Positions 25,496 through 34,859 of a stretch of 64,000 bases of DNA are shown here, piece by piece (position 1 is the stretch's first letter; every line of letters begins with the position of its first letter). The stretch comes from Bradyrhizobium sp. Ash2021 (lineage in GTDB: Bacteria; Pseudomonadota; Alphaproteobacteria; Rhizobiales; Xanthobacteraceae), in NCBI RefSeq assembly GCF_031202265.1, contig NZ_CP100604.1, positions 2,338,501 through 2,402,500 on the forward strand, read 5' to 3'. The position numbers and the translations under genes are program-made. A model generated the notes under the pieces. It made no database searches and was not told the DNA's origin. It was given only the letters and a program-made list of their open reading frames with translations.

Positions 25496-25823
25496 GACCT
25501 CGCTTGCTTTTGCAAGGCTAATCCCCGCAAAGATGCTAGTGACCCGTAATCTGACGATTTGGAGTGCTGCGAGCTATTCCACGCGGGTGGCGCGCAATGA
25601 CAGATTTGGCTGCGTTGCCTAAACCTAGATTTACAAGCCGGGAGGCGGCTTCAATCGGGCGGCAGATTGTAAGTGCTATGAACTGGACCCGCGAGCCGGC
25701 AGTTGCAAGAAAAGGTCGGCGGCGTAGCGCCCGCCGGCCTTTCCTCCTGGTTTGCTTTGGAGATTGCGCGACTGCTTAACTCGTCCGGCCGCGCGAATAG
25801 CACATCGCGCAAAAACGCACACC
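25496..25823. other. Intergenic stretch without a supported gene
   Basis: Between the winged-helix fragment and the FixJ-type regulator. A 71-codon plus-strand frame (25564-25779) has no recognisable features. The only clear element is the hairpin at 25711-25744. Confidence 0.5.
25711..25744 (-). terminator. Rho-independent-type terminator of the FixJ-type regulator gene
   Basis: On the minus strand, AAAGGCCGGCGG and CCGCCGACCTTT form a stem (one G-T wobble) followed by TTCTT. It lies about 80 bp downstream of the stop codon at 25824 and points the right way for that gene. Confidence 0.6.
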
Positions 25824-26459
25824 TTAAGAGCGTTGCGGCGTGTCAGGCACCAGCTTGAGCTTGTCAGCCATCCGGCCGAGTTCTGGAAGCGAACCGGCCT
25901 GCATCTTCTGCATCGCCCTGCTGCGATGCACCTTCACCGTGGCTTCGGCGATGCCGATATCGTGGGCAATCTGTTTGCTCAGGCGGCCGCGCGCCACCTG
26001 AATTACGATCTCGCGCTCCCGGGGGCTTAGGGAGGCGAAACGCTGCCTAAGGGAGACCATGTCCTTGTCCTTCTCCCGCCGCGCACGATCGTGGGCCAAG
26101 CCAAGCTGAATGGCATCGAGAAGATCCTGGTCGCGGTACGGCTTGGTCAGGAACTCGATCGCACCCCGCTTCATTGCCTGCACAGACATCGGTATGTCGC
26201 CGTGGCCCGTGACGAAGATGATCGGGATCTCCCTGTTTGCCGCAGCCAGCTCGCGCTGGAAATCGAGGCCGCTTTGGCCGGGCAATCTGATATCGAGCAC
26301 CAGGCAGGCGGGGCAATCCGGTGGATCGGACTTGAGGAAGTCGGAAATGGAGGCAAATAGCTGGACGTTAATGCCGAGCGATCGCAGCAGGCGCCCGACC
26401 GACGCACGGAGATCCGGATCGTCGTCGATGACCAACACGGTGGAGGTTGCGTCAGACAT
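25824..26459 (-). CDS. FixJ/NarL-type response regulator (REC + LuxR HTH)
   Basis: A two-component transcription factor of 211 residues from ATG 26459. The receiver domain has the acidic pocket VLVIDDDPDLR, the phospho-accepting Asp in ACLVLDIRLPGQSGLD (near residue 54) and the Lys in IEFLTKPYRDQDLL. The C-terminal helix-turn-helix is LSPREREIVIQVARGRLSKQ with EATVKVHRSRAMQKM, the FixJ/TodT subtype. It lies in the same segment and strand as the hybrid histidine kinase at 27868-34170. That kinase has no receiver of its own, so this regulator is a good candidate partner. Targets are unknown. Confidence 0.93.
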   Translation of the reverse strand: MSDATSTVLVIDDDPDLRASVGRLLRSLGINVQLFASISDFLKSDPPDCPACLVLDIRLPGQSGLDFQRELAAANREIPIIFVTGHGDIPMSVQAMKRGAIEFLTKPYRDQDLLDAIQLGLAHDRARREKDKDMVSLRQRFASLSPREREIVIQVARGRLSKQIAHDIGIAEATVKVHRSRAMQKMQAGSLPELGRMADKLKLVPDTPQRS

Positions 26460-26722
26460 CGCTGCCACTCGGGAGAGATCGCGAAAATCAGCCCGCATCT
26501 GGTTTGCAGGTCCGGCAACACCGCTCATTTCTAATCCCAATCCTGGAACCTGAACAGCCCCTTTTTTCTGAAGGATGCGCGCCGGGTACACCAAAGCTTT
26601 CGCGCGCTGACACAACTCGTTCCCCTCCGACGCTCGGCTCGATTTCCGGCTGAAGTTCGATCTCTGATCGGCCCGTAGCTGCTGGGGGAAGCTGCCCATC
26701 AGCTCATGTATGCCACTCGTAT

Positions 26723-26917
26723 TCAGCGCTCGGCAGATCCAGACAATGCGTTGGCTGCATCGTCGAGCGAAGCCTTTTCGGCTCGCCGCTCGTAGTCGTC
26801 GGCAAGAGCCTTAAGCTGAGCCGCAATGGCTTGGTCCGTCATGGTTTTGGCAGTGCGAAGCAAAGTCTGCGCTGTCTTCAAATATTCCTTGCCTCGTTGT
26901 GAGATCTGAAGCGTCAT
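26723..26917 (-). CDS. Small hypothetical protein
   Basis: Sixty-four residues from ATG 26917 (MTLQISQRGKEYLKTAQTLL), predicted all-helical and charged, with no signal peptide or domain I recognise. The start overlaps the stop of the upstream small gene as ATGA, so the two are translationally coupled. The sequence KAMTDQAIAAQLKALADDYE-like helices recall small Rhizobiales proteins of unknown function. Probably real because of the coupling and codon pattern. Confidence 0.6.
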   Translation of the reverse strand: MTLQISQRGKEYLKTAQTLLRTAKTMTDQAIAAQLKALADDYERRAEKASLDDAANALSGSAER

Positions 26918-27135
26918 GACGCCCTCGCGCGGTTTTTGGGCGACTGGTCGAAAGCGAATTGGAACCAGCTCATCCAATTGTGATCACTTTGGCGGCGCGC
27001 CTTGAAGCGATCGACGCACTTCCTGGAGCAAAGCGGCGTTCGCCACGAATAATGCCGGACGAGTCCAAACTTGCCCTCACAGACTGCGCATCGCATGGCC
27101 TTGTCAGACCCGTGACTTTCCAAGCGGTAAGGCAT
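26914..27135 (-). CDS. Small zinc-ribbon-like hypothetical protein
   Basis: Seventy-three residues from ATG 27135 (MPYRLESHGSDKAMRCAVCE), with AGGAGA-like bases upstream. A Cx2C pair (CAVC) and a CSRKC pair about 20 residues later could bind one zinc ion. The rest is basic and aromatic-rich (DHNWMSWFQFAFDQSPKN). It overlaps the next small gene by the ATGA junction. Function unknown. It may be a nucleic-acid-binding or regulatory peptide within the signalling block. Confidence 0.6.
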   Translation of the reverse strand: MPYRLESHGSDKAMRCAVCEGKFGLVRHYSWRTPLCSRKCVDRFKARRQSDHNWMSWFQFAFDQSPKNRARAS

Positions 27136-27512
27136 TGTTTTCTCCTTTTGGCCTGTGTGCATTTCGGGTGCACTAGGACTAAGAGGATTGCCACCAACGG
27201 CTCAATTGAGCGCAGGTTGAGCTCGGGCATCCAAAGGGGGCGGGACGATGATACCAAGGCTTAGGGCGCTCGGACGAGTCTTAGAGTTCGCCCGCTGCGA
27301 TCCCGCGACTGCTTTCGTCCGGCGGAAGCCTCGATCACAAGCCATGCCGGATTGGCTTCGCAATCATCGTCCAGATAAACCAAAGTTTACGGGGCACAGG
27401 CGGCACACTGGTGGCATTCTCTCAGATATCAAGCAATTCGATGCGGAGCGTCACTATAATTGGATAGTTGTATGCCCGCAGACGCGTCCAGCGAACGGCC
27501 ATGGGCGGTATA
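27136..27512. other. Divergent intergenic region
   Basis: Separates the minus-strand small genes from the plus-strand receiver gene at 27513. It likely holds both promoters. Plus-strand frames here (27248-27541) show no protein features. Confidence 0.45.
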
Positions 27513-27902
27513 ATGAAAAAGGTACTGGTTTCGGTCGTTGAAGATGATCGGTTCCTTCGTGAGTCCATGTTCAGGCTCATGAGATCGCTCGGCTATACGG
27601 TCGACATTTTCTCGTCTGCGGCCGATTTTCTCGCCTCCCCGCGGCTTGCCGAAACAGCCTGCCTGATCGCCGACATCCATATGCCTGCCATGACCGGGCT
27701 CGAACTCTACCGGCGCCTTATCGACACGGGCAACGCGATACCGACAATTCTCGTGACGGCCTTTCCCAATGATGCTGACCGGGCTCGCGCCCTGAACGAT
27801 GGGGTCTTGTGTTACCTACGTAAGCCGGTGGATGAGGACCATCTCACACGATGTGTTTGCGCGGCTCTCAGGTCGGCAGGCTCGCCTGAGGAGGGGTCCT
27901 GA
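27513..27902 (+). CDS. Single-domain response regulator (receiver only)
   Basis: A CheY-like receiver of 129 residues with no output domain. The acidic pocket is VSVVEDDRFLRESM. The phospho-Asp is in CLIADIHMPAMTGLELYRRL, and the conserved Thr and Lys are in PTILVTAFPND and VLCYLRKPVDEDHL. I start at ATG 27513 (MKKVLVSVVEDD); upstream ATGs add no family sequence. It converges with the giant hybrid kinase, and the two coding regions overlap by 35 bp. It may shuttle phosphate from that kinase or compete with the FixJ-type regulator for it. Confidence 0.9.
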   Translation: MKKVLVSVVEDDRFLRESMFRLMRSLGYTVDIFSSAADFLASPRLAETACLIADIHMPAMTGLELYRRLIDTGNAIPTILVTAFPNDADRARALNDGVLCYLRKPVDEDHLTRCVCAALRSAGSPEEGS

Positions 27903-30900
27903 GCTCCCGTTCCGCTCCCGGCAAGGTGAACTGGAACACGGCGCCGCGGGGTTCGTTCGCCTCCGCCCATAGCTTGCCGCCATGAGCGTGGATGATAGAC
28001 CGGCAGATCGACAGCCCCATGCCCGTTCCACTGGGCTTCGTGGTGTAGAAGGCGTCAAAGACCCGGTCGAGATGCTCCTGATCAACGCCCGGTCCGGAAT
28101 CGCGCACGGCCACGACGACACCTGCTTGATCCTCCTCTGTGCTGATCAACAGCTCTCTCGCCCCCTCCTCCATCGAACCCATTGCTTCAGCCGCATTCAG
28201 AATCAGATTCAGCAAGACCTGTTGCAGCTGAACGCGATCCCCCGGAACCGAAAGTAGTCCCTCCGTAAGCCGAGTCTGGACCGAAACGCCATTCCTGAGG
28301 GTCACGCTTCGAGCCAATACGATCACTTCCTTGATTGCCACGTTGAGATCAAAACACTCTTTTCGCGGCGGCCTTTTCTTGATTTGCTCTCGGATGCGAT
28401 CGATGATTTCTCCGGCCCGACCAGCATCTCCGACGATACAGGAAAGTGCTTCCCTGACCTCGCCCAGGTCCGGCGGCTGCATCTTCAGAAAATTCTGGGC
28501 CGCCCGGGCGTTGTTGCGTGCGCTGGCGATCGGTTGCGCGATTTCGTGCGACAGCGACGCTGCTAACTCTCCCATCATGCTCACGCGGTTGATGTGGGCA
28601 AAATCTGACTGCATCTGCTGCAACCGCGCTAACGCTTGTGTGCGATCTTCGGTGTCAGTCAGCAGAGAATACCAGCGAACAATGCGGTCGGAGGCATCCC
28701 GGACCGGAATGCCGCGGATCTCAAACCAACGAAATTCGCCGTCGAAGCGCCTCACGCGTGCTTCGGTCCCATAGGGAACGCCGGCGGCGATCGATTTTGT
28801 GAAGACTTCAGCGAGATGGGGAAGGTCATCGGGATGTATCGTTCCATTTGTGCCCCAGTTCCTCAGCTCTTCCAGTGACTGGCCGCAATACTCAAAGATC
28901 TGACGATTTACGGCTTCGAGGTCACCATTCGGGGCCAAGATCGCAACGAGGCCCGGTATCCCGTCAATCGCCGAGCGCAAACTTCGCTCGCTTTCACGCA
29001 AGGCTAGCTCGGTACGCTTGCGTTGCGTCACATCGACGGTTGAGGTCATACCCTCCAACAGCGCGCCCTCGGAAGAAAACAGGTGATGGGTGGTTGATTC
29101 AAGGTATTTGACTGTTCCATCAGGAAGTAAGATTCTGAACTCGGCTGTGAAATCCGTTTTCTGGCGCACTGCTTCTTGAACTGCTTCCCTCACTCGGTCT
29201 CGATCGTCTGGGTGGATGCGTTGCCGCATATCCTCACGGCTTGGAAGGCCCTGCAGCGGATCAAACCCCCAGATTCTGTAGCTCTCGTCGGACCAATAAA
29301 TATACAGCTTCGTTGTCGCACTATAGACCCAATTTCCGCTACGGCTTAGCCTCTGTGCTTGGGTTAGCCAGGCTTCGCTGCGGCGCAGCCGGTCCTCGGC
29401 CCGCTTGCGCTCGGTCAGATCGAGGACGAACGCAAGGCGGTCGCCTACTTCCTTGAACAGCGCGGCGCCCACAAGCACCGGAACGCGGCTGCCGTCTTTC
29501 CGAAAATACTCCTTCTCGAAGGGCTGAACGATGCCGGTTGAGTTTAGTTCAGCCTGGGAGAGTACGTCGCGCTCGCGCCATTCGGGCGGGGACAGCTCGG
29601 TCCAGCGCACGCGGCCCGAAACCAAGTCTTCACGGCCATATCCTACGAGACGTAGAAACGCGTCATTGGCCTCAATAATCCGACCTTCGCGGTCGGCGAT
29701 GAAGATCCCGATGATGTTGGCGTCGACCAAACGCCGAATCTTCCCTTCCCGATCCGCTAGGTCGTCATAAAGCCGCGAGTTTTCGAGCGAGATCGCCGCC
29801 TGCGACGCAAGCACCTTCAATAGAGCGACGCGGCCTGGCGTGAACACGTTCGGGGTGAGATTGTTCTCAAGGTAGAGAATGCCGATGCACTTTCGCTGGT
29901 TGATCAACGGTAGACAAAGAACGGAACGCGCGCGACGCTGAACGATGTAGGGATCGGCAGAAAATAGATTGTGAGATGACGCATCGTCGAGAAAAACGCT
30001 TTCCCGGGTACGCAGGACATAGTGGAGCACCGACTCCGGCAGCGCTGTCGCAGCCACGTCCTCGTCGTGCAGATGCACGGTCACCAAATCGCCATCGGTC
30101 GTGGCTTCGGCGGCGATCCGCTGCTCAGCCCCGCGTGAAAAAATCAACAAGCCTCGTTCAGCACCGACCTGTTCAAGCGCCGTGCGCATAAGAATTGCGA
30201 GCAGCTTCTCCAGCTCGATCTCGCCCGATATGGCCTGCGACACCTTGATCACCGTTGCGAGGTCGAGTTGCTCGATCGACGCTGCGATCGTGCTTGTCGA
30301 AGCAGGTGCGGGCTCTTCCATTCTGAGGCGCGGATACATCGCATCGAGTTGGCGCACCTTGCCGTCCGCGCCCCAGCGCAGGTAGCAGTCGCGGGCGTTT
30401 CGCAGATATAGGTGCGCGATTTGCTCGAAGCCGCACGCGGTGTAAAAGCGCGCCGCCAACTCGTTGGCGAGCGCCTCGTTGTGGACAAAGCCGTTTGCCT
30501 GTGCCGAACGGATGGCTTGTTCGTAAAGGTTCATGGCATCGAACGCGCGGCCATCAATCCGGGCAATCTCCGCACCAACCAACGCAGCGCGGTTCTCGAA
30601 GTTTTCCGCACAGTGTTCCGCCCATACTTCGAGTTGTTTGTGGTGGGCCACAAGAGCCTCAAAATGTTGCTGCCTCTCCTCGGGAGGGGCGCGATGGCAT
30701 GACGCCGCATGAGCAAGCGCATCATAGAAGCTAAACTCCGCCGTTTCGAACATTGATGGTGATGTCCACAGCAGCCGTTGCGCCCTCCCTGAGGCCTCGA
30801 GGGCGCCCGCGTTGTCGCCGGCAAAGAAGCGCGCCTGCATCTTGCGGATCCAGTACCAGCCCTCGGCCAGCGCCAAACCTGGATTATTTGCCAAACCGTG

Positions 30901-33900
30901 TTCGAAGAGATGCTCATCGAAGCCCTCTTCGTCAAATGAGCCGAATGTCGGCGTCAAGCCGCGGAGAGTCCGAACCAATCCGAGTTGGGTTCGGATGCGG
31001 TCAATGGCCAGACGGAAGCGCATCTTCAGCGCAAACGTGAGACCGCGCTCGGCTTCGCGTTGCACCTCATCGAGTGGATCGCCCGCTGCGAGAAGGTTTG
31101 TGTTCAGGTGGGTGTAGCAGGACGCCTCAAAATTGAGATCACCGCTTTGGTTTGCGGTTTCGAACGCGCGACGCACCAGATCGCGGCCGCCCCGGATATG
31201 TCTCGTCCAAGGAATCGCCAAGCTCCCAAAGTTGAAATAAATCCTGGTCTGGAAGCGCTTTAGGCCTCGCTTTTCGACCAAATCATAGCCGAGCTGCCCG
31301 AATCGAAATCCGGCCTGGTAGTCGCCGAAGCGTGGCCCAGCGACGAAGCCAAGCACTGTATAGGCCAAGCTCGATGCGTCACAGTTGCCACTCTCGAGGC
31401 TAAGGTTGACTGCCCGGCAGCTGACTAGGGAAAGCAGGTTTGCATCCGTATACAAGGCAGGCAACGCGAGCTTGGTCAGAAACTCGAGGGTTGCGAGGGA
31501 TGCCGGGTCGCTTAACAAAGGCAGCTCGACAAGCGCCTCGATCGGCCGGTCTCCGAGGGTTGACCAGATCCGCTCGTATTCGCGGCGCGCTTCCTCTGCC
31601 GTCGGATGCGGCGACCACTCGATGCCGAGATGCCGGAGGAAATCGAGACCGACGGCGACCGCGCGGGGGCTCTGATCGAGGGTCACGTACAGATCCACGC
31701 GCAGACACGCGACGGTCGCTCGCTCGACCGGATCTGTGGCGTGAGCCGAAAGCGCTTCCAGGCGCTGCTCCGCTTCCGCCAGCGCACCGGTCAGGAACTC
31801 GCATTCGGCCCGATTCAGTTCCAGCGCGAAGGGGAGCTCGCGCCGGCGCACCCAGCAATCCTCCGCCAACAACGCGGCACCGGCGGTGAGATAGTTCAGC
31901 GCCGAGACGTACGCAGTTGAGGCTTTGGCGCGCTCGCCCGCGAGCAGATTGAGCGCGGCGAGCTGTTCGCGCTCCTGCATCGAGGTCATTAAGCTCGCCC
32001 CACGATTGAGCTGATTGACGATATCGAAAATCGCCTTCTCCGGTTTTTCGGGAGGCGTATGCGCCGCGAGCAGTCTCCCTATTCGAAGGTGCGCCTCGCC
32101 GCGCAGTTGCTCCGGGATCAGCCCATAGGCGGCCTCCTGAACGCGATCGTGGACGAACCGGTAAGCGCCTGCCACACGCTCGACTAACCCCTGATGGCGG
32201 GCCGGCCACAGAGTCGTATCGAGCTGCCCCTCCGAAATCCCGACGACCATCGAAAGTGCTGTGCTCTCGGCGATGTTTCCAAGACAAGCCAGCTGCTGCA
32301 ATGCATTCTGCGCCTCGGTCGGCAGGCGGGTGAGCTTCCCGACCATAAGATCAACGACGTTGTCGGTGTAGCCCTTGGCGTGAATGCGGTCGATATCCCA
32401 GGACCAGCGCGCGCCATCATAATCGAATGTGAGTAATCCTTCCTCGACGAGCGAAGACAGGAACTGAATTGCGAAAAACGGATTGCCGCCGGTCTTCACG
32501 TGCACCAGCTTCACAAGCGGCGCAGCGCGCGCTAACTCGCAGCGAAGAGCGTCCGCAACCAATTGCCCAAGGTGCTCTTGGTCGAGCGGCGACAGCCTGA
32601 TCTCCGCGACCTTTCCGCCGGCGGCCTTGATGGCGTCGAGCTTTCTCATTAGCGGATGGGCCGCAGCGACTTCGTTGTCGCGATAGGCACCGATCAGCAT
32701 GAGGTGCTCCAGATCTGGCCGCAACAGGTCCTCCAGCAGATCAAGCGTCGCCGCGTCGAGCCACTGCAGGTCGTCGAGGAAGAGCGCCAGTGGCTGGTTC
32801 GGTCGGGCAAATGCGCCAATGAAGCGCCGAAATACGAGTTGAAAACGGCTTTGTGCCCGCTGTGGCGGCAACTCAGGAATCGGTAGCTGGTCTCCGATGA
32901 TTAGCGTGAGTTCGGGTATGAGGTCGATCATGAGCCGCCCGTTCGATCCCAGCGCCTCTAGAAGCGCGTGTCGCCAGCTTGCCAACTCGGTGTCGCTCTT
33001 GCTGAGGAGAGGCCGGACGAGACTTTGAAAAGCCTGCACCAGTGTCGCGTAAGGGATATCGCGCTTGTACTGGTCGAACTTTCCGGACGCGAACACGCCG
33101 CGCGACGGCACCAGCACCTTGTGTAGTTCGTCGACGACTGAGGACTTGCCGATGCCGGAATATCCTGAGACCAGCACCAACTCTGGCACACCGGTCTTGA
33201 TGATGCGATCGAAGCAGGAAAGCAACGTCGCGATCTCACGATCTCGTCCGTACAGCTTTTCGGGGATCAGCAGCTGGTTCGGCGTGTCCTGCAGGCCGAG
33301 CGGGAAGTCATCGATGCGGCGGCGCGCTTCCCATTCCGCCAGGCAGCGTCGCAGATCGCGCTCGACACCGCCGGCGGTTTGGTAACGATCCTCGGGTGTC
33401 TTGGCGAGCAGTTTCATGATGATCGCCGAGACGGGCGCTGGGACACTCTCTAACCGCTCCCCTGGCGGCACCGGCTTTCTGGCAATATGGCAGTGCACCC
33501 ACTCCATGGGATCGGCCGCCGTTAAGGGCAGAACGCCCGTGAGCATCTGGTACAGAGTGACGCCGAGGGCGTAGAGATCGCTGCGGGCGTCGATCGAGCG
33601 GTTCATCCGCCCGGTTTGTTCGGGTGCCATGTAGGCAAGCGTACCGGCGATGGTCTCGGGCGGCTCGGGCGCCTGCCGCTCGCGGGACAGGCGCGATGCG
33701 ATGCCAAACCCGGTGAGCCGCACGTGTCCATCCGCGCAGTCCACCACAATATTAGCTGGCTTGATGTCTTTGTGGATGAGCCCGCGCTGATGAAGCTTGC
33801 CCAGAGCCGAGGTAACAGCAATAGCCAGGCGCAAGAAGCGTCCTACCTCCATGGGCCCACCGAGCAAACGGTCGAGCGGCTCGCCGCCCGGATCATCGAG

Positions 33901-34170
33901 CACCAGCACGGTCCGACCGGCGTCTCGCATGAGGGCCAACGGCCGCGCCGCCCATGCGCTGTCGAGCTCATCTTTCAGCTCGTATTCGTGCGTGAGGCGA
34001 TCGAGTCTTGAGCGGGACGGTTGGTCGGCGGCAGGGGCAACAAGCAGCACGGCGAGCCGGTTGCCATTGTCGTCCAGTCGCCAGCCACGGCTGAACACGC
34101 GCTCGCCGTCCTCCCACAACACCTGAGAGCTGCCGTCCGAGTACGCGACGTTCAGCGACTGCTGCACCAT
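27868..34170 (-). CDS. Trifunctional Ser/Thr kinase / AAA ATPase / sensor histidine kinase
   Basis: A 2100-residue cytoplasmic sensor. In order: a protein-kinase-like domain (about 1-275; catalytic loop LIHKDIKPANIVVD near 135; the usual DFG is TGFG); a STAND/AAA ATPase (Walker A GYSGIGKSS near 338; Walker B LALFLDDLQWLD); a long helical TPR-like region; a GAF domain (about 1340-1460); three PAS domains (about 1465-1855); HisKA with the phospho-His in AASLSHEIAQPIASARNNAR (near 1874); and HATPase_c (N box LILNAAEAMG, G boxes DSGPGVD and GTGMGLSI). This architecture is a known family in Bradyrhizobium-type bacteria. It has no transmembrane helix. The signal is unknown. The nearby response regulators at 25824 and 27513 are likely partners. 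Confidence 0.95.
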   Translation of the reverse strand: MVQQSLNVAYSDGSSQVLWEDGERVFSRGWRLDDNGNRLAVLLVAPAADQPSRSRLDRLTHEYELKDELDSAWAARPLALMRDAGRTVLVLDDPGGEPLDRLLGGPMEVGRFLRLAIAVTSALGKLHQRGLIHKDIKPANIVVDCADGHVRLTGFGIASRLSRERQAPEPPETIAGTLAYMAPEQTGRMNRSIDARSDLYALGVTLYQMLTGVLPLTAADPMEWVHCHIARKPVPPGERLESVPAPVSAIIMKLLAKTPEDRYQTAGGVERDLRRCLAEWEARRRIDDFPLGLQDTPNQLLIPEKLYGRDREIATLLSCFDRIIKTGVPELVLVSGYSGIGKSSVVDELHKVLVPSRGVFASGKFDQYKRDIPYATLVQAFQSLVRPLLSKSDTELASWRHALLEALGSNGRLMIDLIPELTLIIGDQLPIPELPPQRAQSRFQLVFRRFIGAFARPNQPLALFLDDLQWLDAATLDLLEDLLRPDLEHLMLIGAYRDNEVAAAHPLMRKLDAIKAAGGKVAEIRLSPLDQEHLGQLVADALRCELARAAPLVKLVHVKTGGNPFFAIQFLSSLVEEGLLTFDYDGARWSWDIDRIHAKGYTDNVVDLMVGKLTRLPTEAQNALQQLACLGNIAESTALSMVVGISEGQLDTTLWPARHQGLVERVAGAYRFVHDRVQEAAYGLIPEQLRGEAHLRIGRLLAAHTPPEKPEKAIFDIVNQLNRGASLMTSMQEREQLAALNLLAGERAKASTAYVSALNYLTAGAALLAEDCWVRRRELPFALELNRAECEFLTGALAEAEQRLEALSAHATDPVERATVACLRVDLYVTLDQSPRAVAVGLDFLRHLGIEWSPHPTAEEARREYERIWSTLGDRPIEALVELPLLSDPASLATLEFLTKLALPALYTDANLLSLVSCRAVNLSLESGNCDASSLAYTVLGFVAGPRFGDYQAGFRFGQLGYDLVEKRGLKRFQTRIYFNFGSLAIPWTRHIRGGRDLVRRAFETANQSGDLNFEASCYTHLNTNLLAAGDPLDEVQREAERGLTFALKMRFRLAIDRIRTQLGLVRTLRGLTPTFGSFDEEGFDEHLFEHGLANNPGLALAEGWYWIRKMQARFFAGDNAGALEASGRAQRLLWTSPSMFETAEFSFYDALAHAASCHRAPPEERQQHFEALVAHHKQLEVWAEHCAENFENRAALVGAEIARIDGRAFDAMNLYEQAIRSAQANGFVHNEALANELAARFYTACGFEQIAHLYLRNARDCYLRWGADGKVRQLDAMYPRLRMEEPAPASTSTIAASIEQLDLATVIKVSQAISGEIELEKLLAILMRTALEQVGAERGLLIFSRGAEQRIAAEATTDGDLVTVHLHDEDVAATALPESVLHYVLRTRESVFLDDASSHNLFSADPYIVQRRARSVLCLPLINQRKCIGILYLENNLTPNVFTPGRVALLKVLASQAAISLENSRLYDDLADREGKIRRLVDANIIGIFIADREGRIIEANDAFLRLVGYGREDLVSGRVRWTELSPPEWRERDVLSQAELNSTGIVQPFEKEYFRKDGSRVPVLVGAALFKEVGDRLAFVLDLTERKRAEDRLRRSEAWLTQAQRLSRSGNWVYSATTKLYIYWSDESYRIWGFDPLQGLPSREDMRQRIHPDDRDRVREAVQEAVRQKTDFTAEFRILLPDGTVKYLESTTHHLFSSEGALLEGMTSTVDVTQRKRTELALRESERSLRSAIDGIPGLVAILAPNGDLEAVNRQIFEYCGQSLEELRNWGTNGTIHPDDLPHLAEVFTKSIAAGVPYGTEARVRRFDGEFRWFEIRGIPVRDASDRIVRWYSLLTDTEDRTQALARLQQMQSDFAHINRVSMMGELAASLSHEIAQPIASARNNARAAQNFLKMQPPDLGEVREALSCIVGDAGRAGEIIDRIREQIKKRPPRKECFDLNVAIKEVIVLARSVTLRNGVSVQTRLTEGLLSVPGDRVQLQQVLLNLILNAAEAMGSMEEGARELLISTEEDQAGVVVAVRDSGPGVDQEHLDRVFDAFYTTKPSGTGMGLSICRSIIHAHGGKLWAEANEPRGAVFQFTLPGAERELRTPPQASLPT

Positions 34171-34368
34171 CTGTCAGACTCCGGCGTCGGGCTTCGGCTT
34201 GAAGTCGGCTGATCAAGCTCTTCGTGTGCCACACGCGCAGCCTCTCTCCAGCCTGGAGAAATCGTACTCCATCGCCCGAGAAATGCCAGCCGTCCCTTGG
34301 TCCTGCCGGATACGGCGGACGCGGATCCTCCTTCTTTTTAGCAGCAATTCGGAGCGATTTGCCCGGCT

Positions 34369-34653
34369 TTACTCGCTACGGCGGCGCACGCGGGTCAATA
34401 AGCGCCATGCCCGCTGGTCCCGAGGGGAACTCGGAGCGGAAGGAAAGATCATGACGGTACTTGAAGCAAGCAAGTCGACGAATGCACGCGCGGATGGCTT
34501 TGCAGCTTTGCGCGCCGGAAAGACGGCGAGCAGCTCGACCTCGCCCATGTCCCAGTCAGCGAGGACGCGCACGAGCAGACCCTCCGAGATCTCCTTCCTC
34601 GCGGCGGCGCCCACGGTCATCGAGATGAGCCCGAGCCCGGCGACGGCGGCCAC
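34369..34653 (-). pseudogene. LysR C-terminal fragment, other side of the inversion breakpoint
   Basis: The minus-strand frame reads AAVAGLGLISMTVGAAARKE, ISEGLLVRVLADWDMGEVEL and KAAKPSARAFVDLLASS, the last third of a LysR effector domain. It starts exactly at the gcca breakpoint (34649-34652). The preceding part of the domain is at 25170-25298. It cannot be expressed as a regulator in the present arrangement. Confidence 0.75.
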
Positions 34654-34859
34654 GCCACGGAGAGTTGGTCAGCAAGCAGGACTTGATGGCTCGCGTTTGG
34701 GCCAATGTTTTCGTTGAGCCCGCCAACCTCACGGTTCATATGTCAGTGCTGCGTCGCGCGTTGCGTGACGGTCAGGATGGGAATCGCTTCATCGTCAACA
34801 TCCCCGGACGCGGCTACTGTTTCGTCGGCTCAGTCGCTATATCGGCTCACGAGAATTGA
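34652..34859 (+). pseudogene. Winged-helix regulator, C-terminal half
   Basis: Reading PRHGELVSKQDLMARVW, FVEPANLTVHMSVLRRALRD and NRFIVNIPGRGYCFVGSVAI to TGA at 34857-34859, this is the recognition helix and wing of an OmpR/CadC-type domain. It has no start codon of its own except a poor TTG at 34665. It completes the N-terminal half at 25280-25495 when the 25295-34652 segment is reversed. The joined protein would be about 135 residues, probably a DNA-binding domain only. Confidence 0.78.

Larger units (their letters stand above)
25295..34652. other. Inferred 9.36-kb inverted segment carrying a signalling module
   Basis: The two edges share a 4-bp inverted match: tggc at 25295-25298 and gcca at 34649-34652. 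Reversing the segment rebuilds two genes at once: a LysR effector domain at the left and a winged-helix domain at the right, both in frame. Inside lie a FixJ-type regulator, two small proteins, a receiver-only regulator and the 2100-residue hybrid kinase. The inversion is inferred from these junctions only. Confidence 0.75.
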
